Below are positions 23,272-34,482 of a stretch of 64,000 bases of DNA, piece by piece. Made by a program: the position numbers and the translations under genes. Under the pieces are notes generated by a model that ran no database searches, was not told where the DNA came from, and saw only the letters and a program-made list of their open reading frames with translations. The first letter of the stretch is position 1. Each line of letters opens with the position of its first letter. This stretch comes from Silene latifolia (lineage: Eukaryota > Streptophyta > Magnoliopsida > Caryophyllales > Caryophyllaceae): NCBI RefSeq assembly GCF_048544455.1, contig NC_133534.1:38998217-39062216 (forward strand). The letters run 5' to 3'.

Positions 23272-24944
23272 TTTATTTTGGGCCGTTCAAAAACAGACTC
23301 CGGTGTTTTTAACATGAGGCAAGACTGCATACATCAAACCCCTCCTGTCTTCTTATCGTGTCAAAGACGGTAGTATGTGAGGCACTAGGTTAACGTTGTC
23401 GTTTACCACTATTGTACAGTCTTCCTGTAAGACATTCTATCTGATCACATTCCTTCTGTACTAAAGCTATATGCAGAGTCTTTGGCTCGCTTTCAAGGAG
23501 GATCACCTTACATATATCCACTGTATGGACTTGGAGAATTGCCTCAGGCAAGAAACTTTACATCTAATTATTTCCTTGATCATTTTTGACCCGCCTCTCA
23601 CTGTTTAAGTACGTCCTTTGTTAGGGATTCGCTCGTTTAAGTGCTGTGTATGGTGGAACCTACATGCTCAGCAAGCCAGATTGTGCAGTAAGTGGCTTCA
23701 ATCTTCCGATTTTCTGAAATCATTAAATAGCAAAGCTGTAGGAAACCTGTGTGTACACTTGCAAGTTGCGGATTTGTACTTAGATATCGAGAAACTGTGT
23801 ACAGGTAGTCTTTGATGATGATGGAAAAGCCATTGGTGTTTCTTCAGAAGGAGAAACTGCAAAATGCAAGAAAGTTGTTTGTGACCCGGGATATTTACCT
23901 GATAAAGTGAGTTCAGTAACAAAAATTCAAGTAACTGCTACAATAGTAGAGTTAATATTATTTACTTTTACTGATACAACAGGTACAAAAGGTTGGTAGA
24001 GTGACTCGCGCTATTTGTATAATGAGCCACCCTATTCCACACACACATGATTCGCACTCAGTTCAGGTCATTTTGCCACAGAAGCAGCTTGGTCGTAAAT
24101 CAGACATGTATGTCATTCTTTCTGATATTTTACTGGACATTGAATTTTATCCTAGTTTCACTTTATCATCGTATTGACTGAAAGTTTTGAGCTATTTGTA
24201 TTTGATTCAGGTACCTGTTTTGTTGCTCTTATACTCATAATGTTGCTGGTAAAGGAAAATACATTGCTTTTGTTACCACTGAAGCGGAGACTGACCAGCC
24301 TGAGACTGAGCTCAAGCCTGGTGTCGACCTTCTTGGACCTGTTGACGAGATTTTCTATGATACTTATGACAGATATGAACCTGTAAACACCCCAGAATCT
24401 GACGGCTGCTTCATTTCCACTGTAAGTCGCCTTTTGTATTTCGATATTCAAGCATTGCTAGTAATGGTAATATATCTCAGCAGATGTGTAAAGTCATTGA
24501 GTTGTATTCGTGAAACCAGTAACATCGAAATTGATCTTGTGCCTCAATTTACACGTCATTCCTCGGTGATTTAATAATAGGAATATCGCAAATTACACAT
24601 CTTGTGCCTCAAAACACTTTTTGCTTATTACCATTCACATTATAAAAAGACTAGACAAATGCAAAGTAAGACTAATGGTTTAAGTTGAATTTCGACAGAG
24701 CTATGATGCAACCACACATTTTGAGTCCACTGTGAAGGATGTGATCGCGTTGTACAGCAAAATAACCGGAAAGGTGACACATATACAATTACCAAATTCA
24801 GCTATTGTTTTTATCTCCACTATAATAACGATAGTAAGCATTGTTTTCACGATCATTGTGATCTAAGTTTATGCATCATTTATGTTGCAGGAACTCGACC
24901 TCTCTGTTGACCTCAATGCGGCAAGTGCTGCACCTGAAGAATAA
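21512..24944 (+). CDS. GDI: Rab GDP dissociation inhibitor (GDI), 13 exons, intact
   Basis: GDI extracts prenylated GDP-bound Rab GTPases from membranes and recycles them through the cytosol. Exons: 21512-21598, 21970-22032, 22123-22206, 22591-22698, 22810-22982, 23086-23197, 23467-23547, 23625-23687, 23805-23906, 23983-24107, 24211-24421, 24699-24773, 24891-24944; total 1338 nt, 445 aa, the usual length for plant GDI. The start [16 protein letters not shown] carries the nucleotide-fold GxGxxE-type motif. Also seen are MDRNDYYGG (residues 32-40), [24 protein letters not shown] and MSHPIP. All junctions keep frame with GT-AG, except intron 7, which has a GC donor. The last residues are APEE. 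It is cytosolic with no signal or membrane segment. A 110-bp duplication in intron 1 repeats the exon 1 end. Confidence 0.95.
21584..21803 (+). repeat. 110-bp tandem duplication spanning the GDI exon 1/intron 1 junction
   Basis: Units 21584-21693 and 21694-21803 are near-identical at their starts (GTTGACGGTCTSAAAGTAATG) and remain alike through ATATATTTGGTTTGAT. The second unit therefore carries a copy of the last 15 coding bases of exon 1 and of its splice donor inside intron 1. Confidence 0.9.
23234..23268. repeat. (TA)n microsatellite in GDI intron 6
   Basis: About 17 TA repeats, between exon 6 and exon 7 of the GDI gene. Confidence 0.95.
23548..23549 (+). other. GC splice donor of GDI intron 7
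   Basis: Exon 7 ends GCCTCAG and the intron begins GCAAGA; the acceptor TTGTTAG precedes GGATTCGC. Protein continuity ([16 protein letters not shown]) fixes this junction, so it is a GC-AG intron, the known minor variant of U2 introns. Confidence 0.85.
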
Positions 24945-26035
24945 ATATTTTCAAGACTTTCTTAGTTACTAATGCAAGATTTAGTTAGCATAAGGTGCTC
25001 CCAAGAGATAGTTGCTTTTATAATTTGTATTCCAAACTTGCGACGAAACTGTTAAGCGTCCAGTTTTTGTTTAGTTCATTTATGTACTGCAAATTATTCA
25101 CATTTCATCTTCTTTGCTAGTTTCTGTTGTGATTTGTGAACAGAAAACCTGAAATTCTGTATGCATTGTTTTCATTAAGTCTCACACTGACTTATTATTA
25201 GACTACCATAAGGTTTTGTTTCGAACCTTCTGTACTAGAGAATCTTAGTCCAAACTATAGTTAATACTCCGTATCTAATACACCTTTTAGGATTTGAACA
25301 TGGGATCTTGGGATTAGCATCAACAATACAAACATAGAGTAATTTAGTTCACACTCATTCTCATGAAAAAAAAAAGTCTAGTTGTGTTCTATGTAGCCAT
25401 TTCGCACGGTACTAGTTAATGCAAAAATTTGTATACATTGCTCACAAATTCGTGCTTAAGACAAATATATCTATTTCAAACAAAAAAGAGTCAAATAATT
25501 TTCACTAACTTTATTTTTTGCGTTTTTACCGCTGCCAAAAAAAAAATCACTAACTTTGTCAAAGTAAAAAGGATTTTTTGTTAAAAACTACCTTATATTT
25601 AGGGGTATTTGTAAAATTACTACTTTATTTTATTTTTCTTGTTTCAGATTACCTTTGTTTTCTCTTTTTTTTTCTTTTATGTTTTAATCTTACTTAGGCC
25701 TGGCATAATGTACTAATGCTTAACTTTAGTAGATGTTTGTAGTTATTATTGAAATGTGAAATTCATACATTTTTCTTATCGTAAGTCAAATTATGGTTTG
25801 AATGTGATTGATCATTATTATTTGATGTTAACAAAGACATATAAGATAGGTTAATGTCGCTAAATCGATCAAATTTTGCCATATTTTCGGCATAGGTAGT
25901 TATTGACCAAAAAATGAGAAATAAGGTAATCTAAAACAAGAAAAATAATACAAGATAATATTTTAGAATTAGGGTTTTGGATTTTTTGCAGGTTTTGAGA
26001 GGAGAAAAATTAAAAAAAAAAAAAAAAAAGAATTT
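24945..26035. other. GDI 3' UTR and AT-rich intergenic sequence
   Basis: The first ~200 bases are probably GDI 3' UTR. The rest is AT-rich with poly-A runs (near 25366, 25541, 26011) and no gene. Bases 25963-25990 resemble the filled MITE site at 26106-26116 plus 26547-26564 (see findings). Confidence 0.6.
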
Positions 26036-27289
26036 TCCTTTGCTTTGTGCTCCCCCAACACTATTTGTGCTCCCATCGATTGAATGGATTGTTTTTGTAA
26101 AGGAATTTTAGAATTAGGCTTTGTTTGGTAAAACTAACTGAAAAGTTAGCTGAAACCTGAAAAAGTAGCTGAAAATTGAAAAGTTAACTGAAACCTTAAA
26201 AGGTAACTGATAAGGTAGTTGAAAACTGGGAACTGATAAGGTAGCTGATTATATAAAAAAGTGTTTGACAAATTAATTGAAAAGGTAACTGATTTTGATG
26301 AAATGACGTAAAAGGATATGATAATTATTTAATAGTATAAATTGAAGGGGTAAAAAAGGAGAAGCAAATCAAATCAGGTACCTGAAATCTCAAATGCTAC
26401 TCTAGGTAGCATTTCATTTCAAGTAGCTTATTTGGTTAAATAAGCTACTTGCCAAACGCTTACAAAAAAATAAGGTACCTGAAATTTTGGTCAAATAAGC
26501 TACTTTGGCCAAATCAGGTACCTGAAATGTCTTGCCAAACGGAGCCTTAGGGTTTTGGATTTTTTGTTGTTGAAATAGTGGTTGGTCGTGGTGGTGGTCG
26601 AATTGGCCGAGGCAGGGTAATCGTAGAAGGGTCGACGACTCGGCATTACGGCGAGGGCGCAGTGAGCAGGCTTTTCAGGCGCTTGCGGTGGTTGTTTTAG
26701 AAGAGTTTGCGGTGGCTGTTTGGGGGCAATACCGTCAGTGGTTGCGAAGGGGAATGCAACTTCCGTCGGCGTAGGTGGTGGTCGGCAGTTGGAGGGGTGA
26801 GGGTTGGTCGGTGCCGGGAGGGGGTGGAGGAGGTGGTGGTGGGCGGCTGATGGAGAAATCTGACTTCTTTTTTTGGGGATTTCTATTAGCATCCCCCCCT
26901 ATTTTTTTTGAAAAAAGTGGGAGGGGTAAAGTCGGAATAAAGCGAAAATATGTATTGGATTAAGCAAAATGGTGTGCGAGATTTAGCATGTCCCAGATTT
27001 CATTATTTGAGTAACAATTAGTCTCACTATAGATGGATATATCCGTCTAAAGGGAAAGACGGATCAAATATGCTTAAAGTGGTGACATTTTTGGGTCACA
27101 TCATACAATTTGTTGTTTATCATCATATACTTAAAAGTAGATGAATATTTGACCGTCTATAACTATAGTTAAAATACAGAGTTCTCGGTAATATTTATAG
27201 GGACGGGATTGAAAAGGCGTATTGGGTCCGTCCAAGTTCCAAATAAGTGGGTGACCCCAAATAGTGTTGGGGGAGCACAAAGCAAAGGA
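26036..27289. other. 1.25-kb segment bounded by a perfect 32-bp inverted repeat
   Basis: Bases 26036-26067 (TCCTTTGCTTTGTGCTCCCC...) equal the reverse complement of 27258-27289 without mismatch. The segment holds a Tourist-like MITE, a GC-rich stretch with a proline-rich reading on the minus strand (26500-26892) and a possible further small inverted-repeat element near 27008-27175. It may be a non-autonomous TIR element whose right end forms the MDP1 5' UTR; no target duplication was found. Confidence 0.5.
26117..26546. mobile_element. Tourist-like MITE, TTA target duplication
   Basis: Ends GGCTTTGTTTGGTAA and (inverted) GGCTCCGTTTGGCAA, with TTA outside both (26114-26116 and 26547-26549). 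The interior is a series of GTAGCTGA/AAAGGTAACTGA and CAGGTACCTGAAAT motifs, non-coding. The 430-bp size and TTA target fit PIF/Harbinger MITEs. Confidence 0.85.
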
Positions 27290-27307
27290 GTGGAAGAGAG
27301 TAGAGAG

Positions 27308-29432
27308 ATGGGAGACGAAAGGGTAAAAATGGAGGCAATGCAAATAATGGGTGTTTTTCAAATCCTTCCTAAATTGGTTGTCTTTGATCTTGATTATACT
27401 CTTTGGCCTTTCTATTGGTATTACTCTCCCAATTCCCCTCTCTCTTTTAATTTGAATATTCCAATTATTCTGATTAGTAGTATATGTTTGTTAATTGTTA
27501 ATGCAATTTCTGGGTTAATTTCATTAATGATTTCTCTGTATATGAGAATTTACTTTCTTTGTTGATTTTTGTTTTTGTACCAAACAAAACTACATCCTCC
27601 ATCCATAGTCCATACTATAACTTCCTACTCCATTGGCTGCAAATACTAATAAGTTCAATAATATGTGATGGAAAACGAAAGCCCGGGAGAAATTATAACG
27701 GTCATAGATAATAGGAAGTTTAAAGATGGGCGGCTCGAAATTTTAATTTGGTAAATGGGGGGTGAATGGAAAAGATGAAGCTTTTGAAATACTCCTTATT
27801 ACTAATAAAAGTTACGTAGTTATGATTCGATATGCTGAATCTAGACCTCAATATGTTTACAATAAAATTCCATTACAAATTCTCAGCATAACTAAAGTTT
27901 GCTTCGTCAATTTTCTGTCATCTGAAGATGCTAGATGACTGGGAAACCTAGATTATGGTAAAACTGAATTTGCATCCAAGAGACGGAAAACACTTGTTTA
28001 ATACTCGTATACTTTGCTAGTTTCTCTCTAATAGGAGAATCTGATATCTCAGCATTGTTCGAAATCAGGAACTATTTTCTGTACACTAGGTTAATTCCAA
28101 TTTTCCAAGTGTTTTAACTTTTAATTTGTCCTCAAATTTTGTGTAAAGCATTAATCTTTATAGTCGATTCTGTGCTCTTATTTATGCAGCTTGATTCCTG
28201 ATATATATCTGCACTGGGTTGTTTTTATAGGCCTCATTATTTTGGAAACCGGAAAAAGACTATTTATGTGAGCTACTGTCTTATGACCCAAGAAAAGGAT
28301 TTGAGTACCTAAAATCCTTTGCTTGAAATTGTAATAGTTGTATCTTTAAATGAAGAATGGTTTCTGTTGGATTTTTTTCGACTGTACGCTAACTTAGTCA
28401 CAATGGAGAAGAAGTTACATTACTGCTTTTGATTTACTTCTCAATTGACTTTGTTTTAGTGAATGTCGCTCCAAAAGAGACACGCCATCGTTGTATCCTC
28501 ATGCAAAAGGCATATTGTATGCACTGAAGGACAAGGGTATTGATGTTGCTATTGCTTCCAGATCACCAACTCCTGACATTGCAAAGACATTTCTTGATAA
28601 GTTAGGCATTCAGTCGATGTTTGTTGCTCAGGTGAGTTTAATGAAACCCTCTTTGTTACATTTTCATCTCTAACTTTCTGCCCAGTCATTTGGTAAGCAG
28701 TGAAACATAAGGCATATACATAAGGCAAGGGAAACTGTCGCAAATGTTTTGGAACATCCGTTGCTTAACCAATAAGTTATCTGCGTGCTTAAATTCACTA
28801 TAAATCGTAAGTTGTTGCTAAAAATGCTTGTGCATACTTAACTTCATTTGTGTATGTCTGTGTGTGTGTGTGGTTTGCCTATAAAATCTATAAATAAGAA
28901 CTGTATGTCCCGTAAACAACATTTCCAGAGATTGCCACTACCATGTATTGAGCGACACATTTTGTTGCTAACGACTAACACGAGCGTGTTTGTTTTCTTA
29001 TCTTAGGAAATATTTTCCAGTTGGACACACAAGACAGAACACTTTGAAAGAATTCATAGGAGGACAAGGATACCCTATACAGATATGCTTTTCTTTGATG
29101 ATGAGGATCGGAACATTAAAGCGGTATGGATCCATATCTCACCCTGTATTATACCCTTGACCTTCACTTTTAGATTCTCTCAAGCGTAAGATCGGTGTTT
29201 CATAAATTTTTCATCCTATTGCTTAAATTATGTTCATCTGCCTTGTATTCTTTGGTTGCATTGTTTATACTGTAATGTTTATTGACTTAAATTGCAGGTA
29301 AAAAATATGGGTGTGACAAGCATTCTTGTGAGGAATGGGGTTAATCAGCAAGCATTTCGACAAGGTCTAGTGGAGTTTTCTCAGAAGTCAGGCGCATCTA
29401 GCAAAGCTGGGCCTTCAGGAAAGAACAAGTAG
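27308..29432 (+). CDS. MDP1: Magnesium-dependent phosphatase 1 (HAD superfamily), 4 exons, intact
   Basis: A small HAD-fold phosphatase; animal MDP1 acts on fructosamine-6-phosphates and phosphotyrosine analogues, while the plant role is less clear. Exons: 27308-27417, 28460-28631, 29007-29123, 29298-29432; 534 nt, 177 aa, near the family length. Motif I is VVFDLDYTLW with Asp27 (nucleophile) and Asp29. IASRSPTPDIA supplies motif II, and MLFFDDEDRNI in exon 3 supplies the acidic motif. The phase at exon 1/2 splits the Cys codon of FYC-ECRS. An upstream in-frame ATG at 27209 would add 33 residues, but family proteins start close to MGDERVKMEAMQIMG, so 27308 is preferred. No targeting signal is evident. 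The C-terminal tail is Ser/Gly/Lys-rich. Confidence 0.93.
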
Positions 29433-30235
29433 ATGTGGAACTATTTATTAAATAGAGAACTAATTTATCCTTGGAATTGAATTAAATTTGAACGGAGGAT
29501 CATTACCGCATCATGTATCAAATTTATTGACGAGTTGTTATCTCTGACCTGATATTGCTGTAATATTCTGGCATATAGCAAAGGGTTCCCATTGCAATTT
29601 CTGAAATGAATACAGTATATTGTACTGCTGCTATATTGCTATATAAATTATTAAATCTATGTTGTTCATTTCTTGTGCGTAACTGGCTTTACCTTCATTT
29701 ATCAAGAAGACACCGTACTGCAATCTGGTTTAGCCGAAATAACTAAACACTGGAGTACTACTTAACCGGACTAACGGTTAATTCTAGTTGGGTTAGGTTA
29801 TATCCAGATCAACTGTTATTAGGTCACTTTACATACTCCTCGGTTTTGATCTCTACTGATTTGCTCAGTCAGTTGCGTAGTTTTCTGTTAGTGATTATTT
29901 ACTGGCCAATTTCAGATCTGAAAAGGTTTTGTCCCAGTTTTATAGGCAGATAATTGGGTCACTTCACATACGCATTTGCTATTTTAAAACTAACAAATGA
30001 AAATAGTATAGTTACAACTTACTTGTAGCCAATGCAAAGCCTGCAAACAAATGCGGGAGGGCAATCAGAAATTCCTATTTCTGAAACCGTTCACATTCCG
30101 TCCATGAATGTTACAAACAAACAGGTTACAGTACTACAATCTCAACAGTGTTTCCGACAAAAAATTCGGACTGTAAACTTAAATCTATGAAAAAGCGAGA
30201 TGTTCCACCCGACATCCTGGTAAAGCCACATCCTG
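29433..30235. other. Convergent intergenic region between MDP1 and the coiled-coil gene
   Basis: Holds the 3' UTRs of the two converging genes. AT-rich, with no further gene or repeat recognised. Confidence 0.6.
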
Positions 30236-33184
30236 CTACTGATTTCTCTCTCGTAATGGTGATCTATCAAGACATGGTTCGACTTCCTTTCTGACATACT
30301 TCTGCCCAGAAACACTGTTTTTGTCTGACATTGTTCCATCCGATATTAGTGTAGAATCTTCGCCAGACTTCTGCATCATTTTCGCTAACATGCAATCAAG
30401 TTCCACATCTTGGCTGCAATGGTCACCAAACTGCTCACAAACTCCTTCAATGTAAAGGAGAAGACTCTCTCTTTCAGAAGACAAACTATTGATGTTGTCT
30501 TTTGCAACCTTGTTTTCATGCTCGAGTTCTTCCACTCTTTCTTTCAATTTAGCTTTACCCTCAACGAATTCCTGTGTTAATTTCTCCATCTCCAGCTTAT
30601 TAGCCTTTGCTAATGCTTTGAGTTCCTCCACTCTTTCTTTCAATTTAGCTTTATCCTCAACGAATTCCTGCGTTAATTTCTCCATCTCCAGCTTATTAGC
30701 CTTTGCTAATGCTTCAAGTTCTAGAATTACTTGGTTTGAGTGAAGCAAAGAGTCATCTTGAAGTTTTATTTTGTCATTTAGATTACTGATCTCCACTTTT
30801 AATAGATCAATGACATTGTTCTTCTTCTCCATCTCAACATTCATATTGAAATTGGTCCTCTCTAAGGCTTCTTGAAGCGAAATCATCTCCACCAGATTTT
30901 CCAGCTCTTTGCATGATACATAGAGAAACACCTTATCAAAATCCCGTTCCAATGAAGAAGCAAAACCCTGAAGACACCTCAAACCTTCATCCTTTTCTGC
31001 AATGACTCGAGAAAATTCCTCCTTTTCATGATCGAATTTGATTTCAGCTTCTACCCTCCTAGACTCACTTGTTGCAGATTCTTTCTTCATCACTTCTAAC
31101 AAATTCTTGAGGTTTTGAACTTCTACATTGTTTTCCTTTATGATCCTAAACAACTCTTCTTTTTCACCTTCAAATTTGCTCTGCTGATTTTTGAGGCTTT
31201 CGACTACTGTATCCTTTTCCTTGAGTAATTGGAAGAGATTTCCCTCTTTCCTTTGTGCTTTTGCCAACTCCAGTTTTGCCTCTTTTGTCATTGCTTCTTT
31301 TTGGTCCACCATTTGATTCAACAAATCAATCTTTTGCTGGAGATCGTCAATTTTTTGTCCTTGCACTTTTAAATCATATTCGGAAATCTCATTCTGTTTT
31401 CTCAGGCCTTTCTCTATCTCCACTTGCTCAAGAATGGAACTCTCCAATTTCTTGCACACCTCCTGGCTTTGTTCGAGGCAAGTCCTAAAGCTTTCTGCTT
31501 TAGATTTCCATAAGAGAAGTTCTGCTCCTGTTTGACTAGCTTCACTTATCTTTTCAGTCAATGCGTTGTTTGACTTTTCAAGACTAGTGGATAATTTTCT
31601 AAGTTCAACTTCCATCTGACTAACTTGTTCCTTCAAACAAAGTTGGGATTGTGACGACTCTTCGAGCATCTTTTTGTGCTCCTCAAGCGCATCCTCCAGC
31701 ACGTTCCCTCGTTTTTCTAATAACTTTAGAGACATAAGTTTCTGGGTTAACGATGCAATCTCCGCACGTGCCTGCTCGAGACAACTTTGAGCTTTTAAAG
31801 GAGAGCTATCTGCACTTTCATCACTGAATGCTTCAGTGTGCGCCTCCAAATTATTGAGTTTTGAGTAAACATCGGAGAGTTCAGACTTCAACACCATGAA
31901 CAATATAGAAGTCTCTTCACCTGAAACCTCTATTGTAGAGTGACAATGATCCAACTGTGTCTTCAATTGGTGCAATTGTTCATTTTGTCTCTTCATATCA
32001 TTTTCGCAACATTTCAAATCTACTATCAATTTCTCCATTTTAGAGTTCCATTCAACTTCTTTTTCCTCCAAAGTTAGGACACACTTACTGTGCACCTTCT
32101 CCAAATCTTTAAACTTGTTTCGAAGCTTAGTGACGGAAGGATCGACCTTTCGTTTGTTTATTTGAGCTTCCTGTAGCTCTTTTACAGTTCCAAGGAGCTC
32201 CTTATTCTCTTGCTCAAGATAGGTAACCCTGTATTCCGTCTCTTTCAACAATACCTCTTTCAACCCAAGAGAGTTCCTCAAACCTGCAATATCTTCATCG
32301 CGTTTGGCACTAAGGCTTTCGATTTTCTCCTTTACTTCCTCATACTGAGCTAAGACATTTTCAAAGCACTGTTTTGATTCAGACAATTGAACTTCCAATA
32401 ACTTCCTTCTGCTTTCCTCGTGTACTAGAGCTTGATTGCACATTTTTAGCTGTGATTCAAGGCTTTCGGTGGTTCTAACATAAGAATCCAATTTCGATTG
32501 TAACATCGTCATCTCTGCCAACATAGCAGATTTCTCAACCTCCCATTCTTTCTTGCTTAACTGAAACTCATCTTGAAGTCTCCTATGAGCTTCTTCGAGA
32601 TGTTGAAACTGCTCTTTCTTCCATTTTAACTTATCTTGGACGCTCATACTTTGCTCCTCTAACTTCATTATAACATCCTCTCTGTGCATCAGTTCCTTCC
32701 CTACTCGCGCCTTCTCTTCTGCTTCCAGACACTTCCTTTGAATTTCAGATAGCCTCCCTTTCAGACCTTCGATTTCTTCATTACAATTGTGAAGCTTACT
32801 TTCCATTTCATCATTTCTAGCTGTTGCTTCCTCCAAAGTCGACACCAACTTTCTATTTTCCCCTTCCAACCTTTGAATCTTCTCCCCACTGTCAACCCGT
32901 AGTTTCTCATTCACAGAAGTGACTTGCTTAAGCGATGTTTCTGTTTCCTGCAGTTGAGACTTGACTACCTCATAGAGCTGCCTCAATTCTACAATCTCAT
33001 CTGACTTAACATTCAGTTCCTTCTCCTGCTTTTCAACCTTCAATATTGCTTTTCGACATTTAGTCTGTTGGTCAACGTGTGCTCTTCTCAGACTTTCAGA
33101 AAGTTCTGTTTTGATCCGGAAATCCACCTTCAGCTTCTCCAGCTCTGCTTTTACTTCATCCAACTCTTTGTACACTTCACCCAT
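30236..33184 (-). CDS. Long coiled-coil protein, At4g38062-like, 982 aa, single coding exon
   Basis: The start MGEVYKELDEVKAELEK and the end LDRSPLRERNQ match the ends of the Arabidopsis protein annotated as uncharacterized At4g38062 (start and DRSPF tail recalled). KLKWKKEQFQHLEEAH near residues 190-210 is another shared block. Nearly the whole length is heptad-patterned and Glu/Lys/Leu-rich, consistent with an extended coiled coil. The function is unknown. The frame stays open upstream to 33235 but lacks an ATG there; the ATG at 33184 fits the family start. A 32-residue segment is tandemly duplicated near the C-terminus (about 30534-30725). A 5' UTR intron is likely (about 34306-33247). Confidence 0.9.
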   Translation of the reverse strand: MGEVYKELDEVKAELEKLKVDFRIKTELSESLRRAHVDQQTKCRKAILKVEKQEKELNVKSDEIVELRQLYEVVKSQLQETETSLKQVTSVNEKLRVDSGEKIQRLEGENRKLVSTLEEATARNDEMESKLHNCNEEIEGLKGRLSEIQRKCLEAEEKARVGKELMHREDVIMKLEEQSMSVQDKLKWKKEQFQHLEEAHRRLQDEFQLSKKEWEVEKSAMLAEMTMLQSKLDSYVRTTESLESQLKMCNQALVHEESRRKLLEVQLSESKQCFENVLAQYEEVKEKIESLSAKRDEDIAGLRNSLGLKEVLLKETEYRVTYLEQENKELLGTVKELQEAQINKRKVDPSVTKLRNKFKDLEKVHSKCVLTLEEKEVEWNSKMEKLIVDLKCCENDMKRQNEQLHQLKTQLDHCHSTIEVSGEETSILFMVLKSELSDVYSKLNNLEAHTEAFSDESADSSPLKAQSCLEQARAEIASLTQKLMSLKLLEKRGNVLEDALEEHKKMLEESSQSQLCLKEQVSQMEVELRKLSTSLEKSNNALTEKISEASQTGAELLLWKSKAESFRTCLEQSQEVCKKLESSILEQVEIEKGLRKQNEISEYDLKVQGQKIDDLQQKIDLLNQMVDQKEAMTKEAKLELAKAQRKEGNLFQLLKEKDTVVESLKNQQSKFEGEKEELFRIIKENNVEVQNLKNLLEVMKKESATSESRRVEAEIKFDHEKEEFSRVIAEKDEGLRCLQGFASSLERDFDKVFLYVSCKELENLVEMISLQEALERTNFNMNVEMEKKNNVIDLLKVEISNLNDKIKLQDDSLLHSNQVILELEALAKANKLEMEKLTQEFVEDKAKLKERVEELKALAKANKLEMEKLTQEFVEGKAKLKERVEELEHENKVAKDNINSLSSERESLLLYIEGVCEQFGDHCSQDVELDCMLAKMMQKSGEDSTLISDGTMSDKNSVSGQKYVRKEVEPCLDRSPLRERNQ
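30534..30725 (-). repeat. In-frame 96-bp tandem duplication inside the coiled-coil gene
   Basis: Units 30534-30629 and 30630-30725 differ at about four positions. They encode two copies of a 32-residue block (ALAKANKLEMEKLTQEFVE...). 32 residues equal three heptads plus one 11-residue hendecad, so the coiled coil can continue through the repeat. Confidence 0.93.
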
Positions 33185-33246
33185 TATGCTTTCTCGTGAA
33201 CTGTTATTAGATCCTAAATTCAGCAGTGTTGACAATCGTCACCAAC

Positions 33247-34306
33247 CTATGCAAAAACATTTTAGCCAATATTTGAGTATAAATGTAAAGGGTGTTCATT
33301 TAGTCGACGAACTACCAGTCAGAAAGTAGCGAGTCTTACATGTAAGACCGACCAATATACTTGTGTAATTTTTACTTGAACTAAAGTTCAATGGCCTTGT
33401 TTCACATATTAGACCGTCTCCTATAAGCGTGACACTTAATGCTCAAATAATATAGTCACAAAGAGGCAGACACAAGCAAGGATGACAAATTTCACAAGTG
33501 TCCACTAAAACCCCATCCTTCCACTCTAACTAAATGGATGAAACCCAAAACAAACGAGTGAAAATTGGTTGACGAGTTAATTGGGTGAAGGATCAGATCA
33601 GATTCATGTCTTGCAAAGTGGATCGGTAACCTAACCCCATCACCGGAATCCCTAGCATAAACCCCAATGAACGGGGATCAAGGGGGTCGAAAAATAACCA
33701 AACCTTACCCTAGAAGTAAAACCCAACAATTTTGTGATCACCCAGGAAAACAGTTACGAACACTGGATAATGCTGAAAGGAAGAGGGGTCTAGCATTTGT
33801 TCAGAAACAAAATCGTTCCATTTTAGATGTAGCTGAAAATGACTGATAAAACAAAATGGTTAAGGGTGATTCTTTTTCGCCTTCTCTCTAATTTCAAGTA
33901 CGATGGAATAAAACAAAATGACTCATAAAATTAGTCCCGATTCTTTTTTGTTGTTGTTGTTGAAACATTTATACAATCGATCAAAAGTTCGCCTAATCTT
34001 GTTCAACAAAGATCTAACTCCAATCAAACACGAAAATTATGGGTGTATAATACAATATATTAAGCCGAAGTATGAATTTAATGACATCCTACAGTAATAA
34101 TCCATAGCAAGAAGTAGACATACTAAGGATGCATAAAATTGAGAGCAGAAAGCGTACAAGACAAGATTATAAAAAGAGAATCTTAAATTAGGGTTTGAAT
34201 TGGAGTAAAAAAATGCAAAGAAAAGGGGGTAAAATTAGAAATTGAAAGGATGCAGAATATACAGCGCGATAGAAAAGATTAGTGGGAAGAAACGAGGGTG
34301 GGATAC
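33247..34306 (-). other. Probable 5' UTR intron of the coiled-coil gene
   Basis: On the minus strand GATTCAG/GTATCC at 34307/34306 makes a good donor, and TTTTTGCATAG/GTTGG at 33247/33246 a good acceptor, 62 bases upstream of the ATG. A UC-rich leader lies upstream (about 34310-34400). This is predicted only from splice signals. Confidence 0.55.
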
Positions 34307-34482
34307 CTGAATCGTAGATGAGAGATTGAGAGAGACAGAAACACAGAGAGAATGTGTACTGTAAATGTGTACTCAGGAAGCGGGGAACTGCGGTTCAAAT
34401 TTTAAGCATCGCTTACCAACGGCACTTGCCACTTTTTTTTTTTTTTTTTTCTTTGGAACCCGACCCGATCCGCGCGGAACCC

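Noticed and set aside
26500-26892. Minus-strand 130-codon proline-rich ORF as a gene
   Set aside because: Biased composition in a GC-rich patch, overlaps the end of a MITE and has no recognisable domain or conserved start.
27209-27307. Upstream in-frame ATG of MDP1 as the real start
   Set aside because: It would add 33 residues with no family counterpart and overlaps the perfect inverted-repeat arm; the ATG at 27308 matches the family start.
30489-30743. Plus-strand Ser/Leu-rich ORF
   Set aside because: Antisense shadow of the coiled-coil gene duplication.
33185-33235. Longer N-terminus for the coiled-coil protein
   Set aside because: The open frame continues upstream but begins at a TTG, not an ATG; the first ATG at 33184 matches the Arabidopsis relative.
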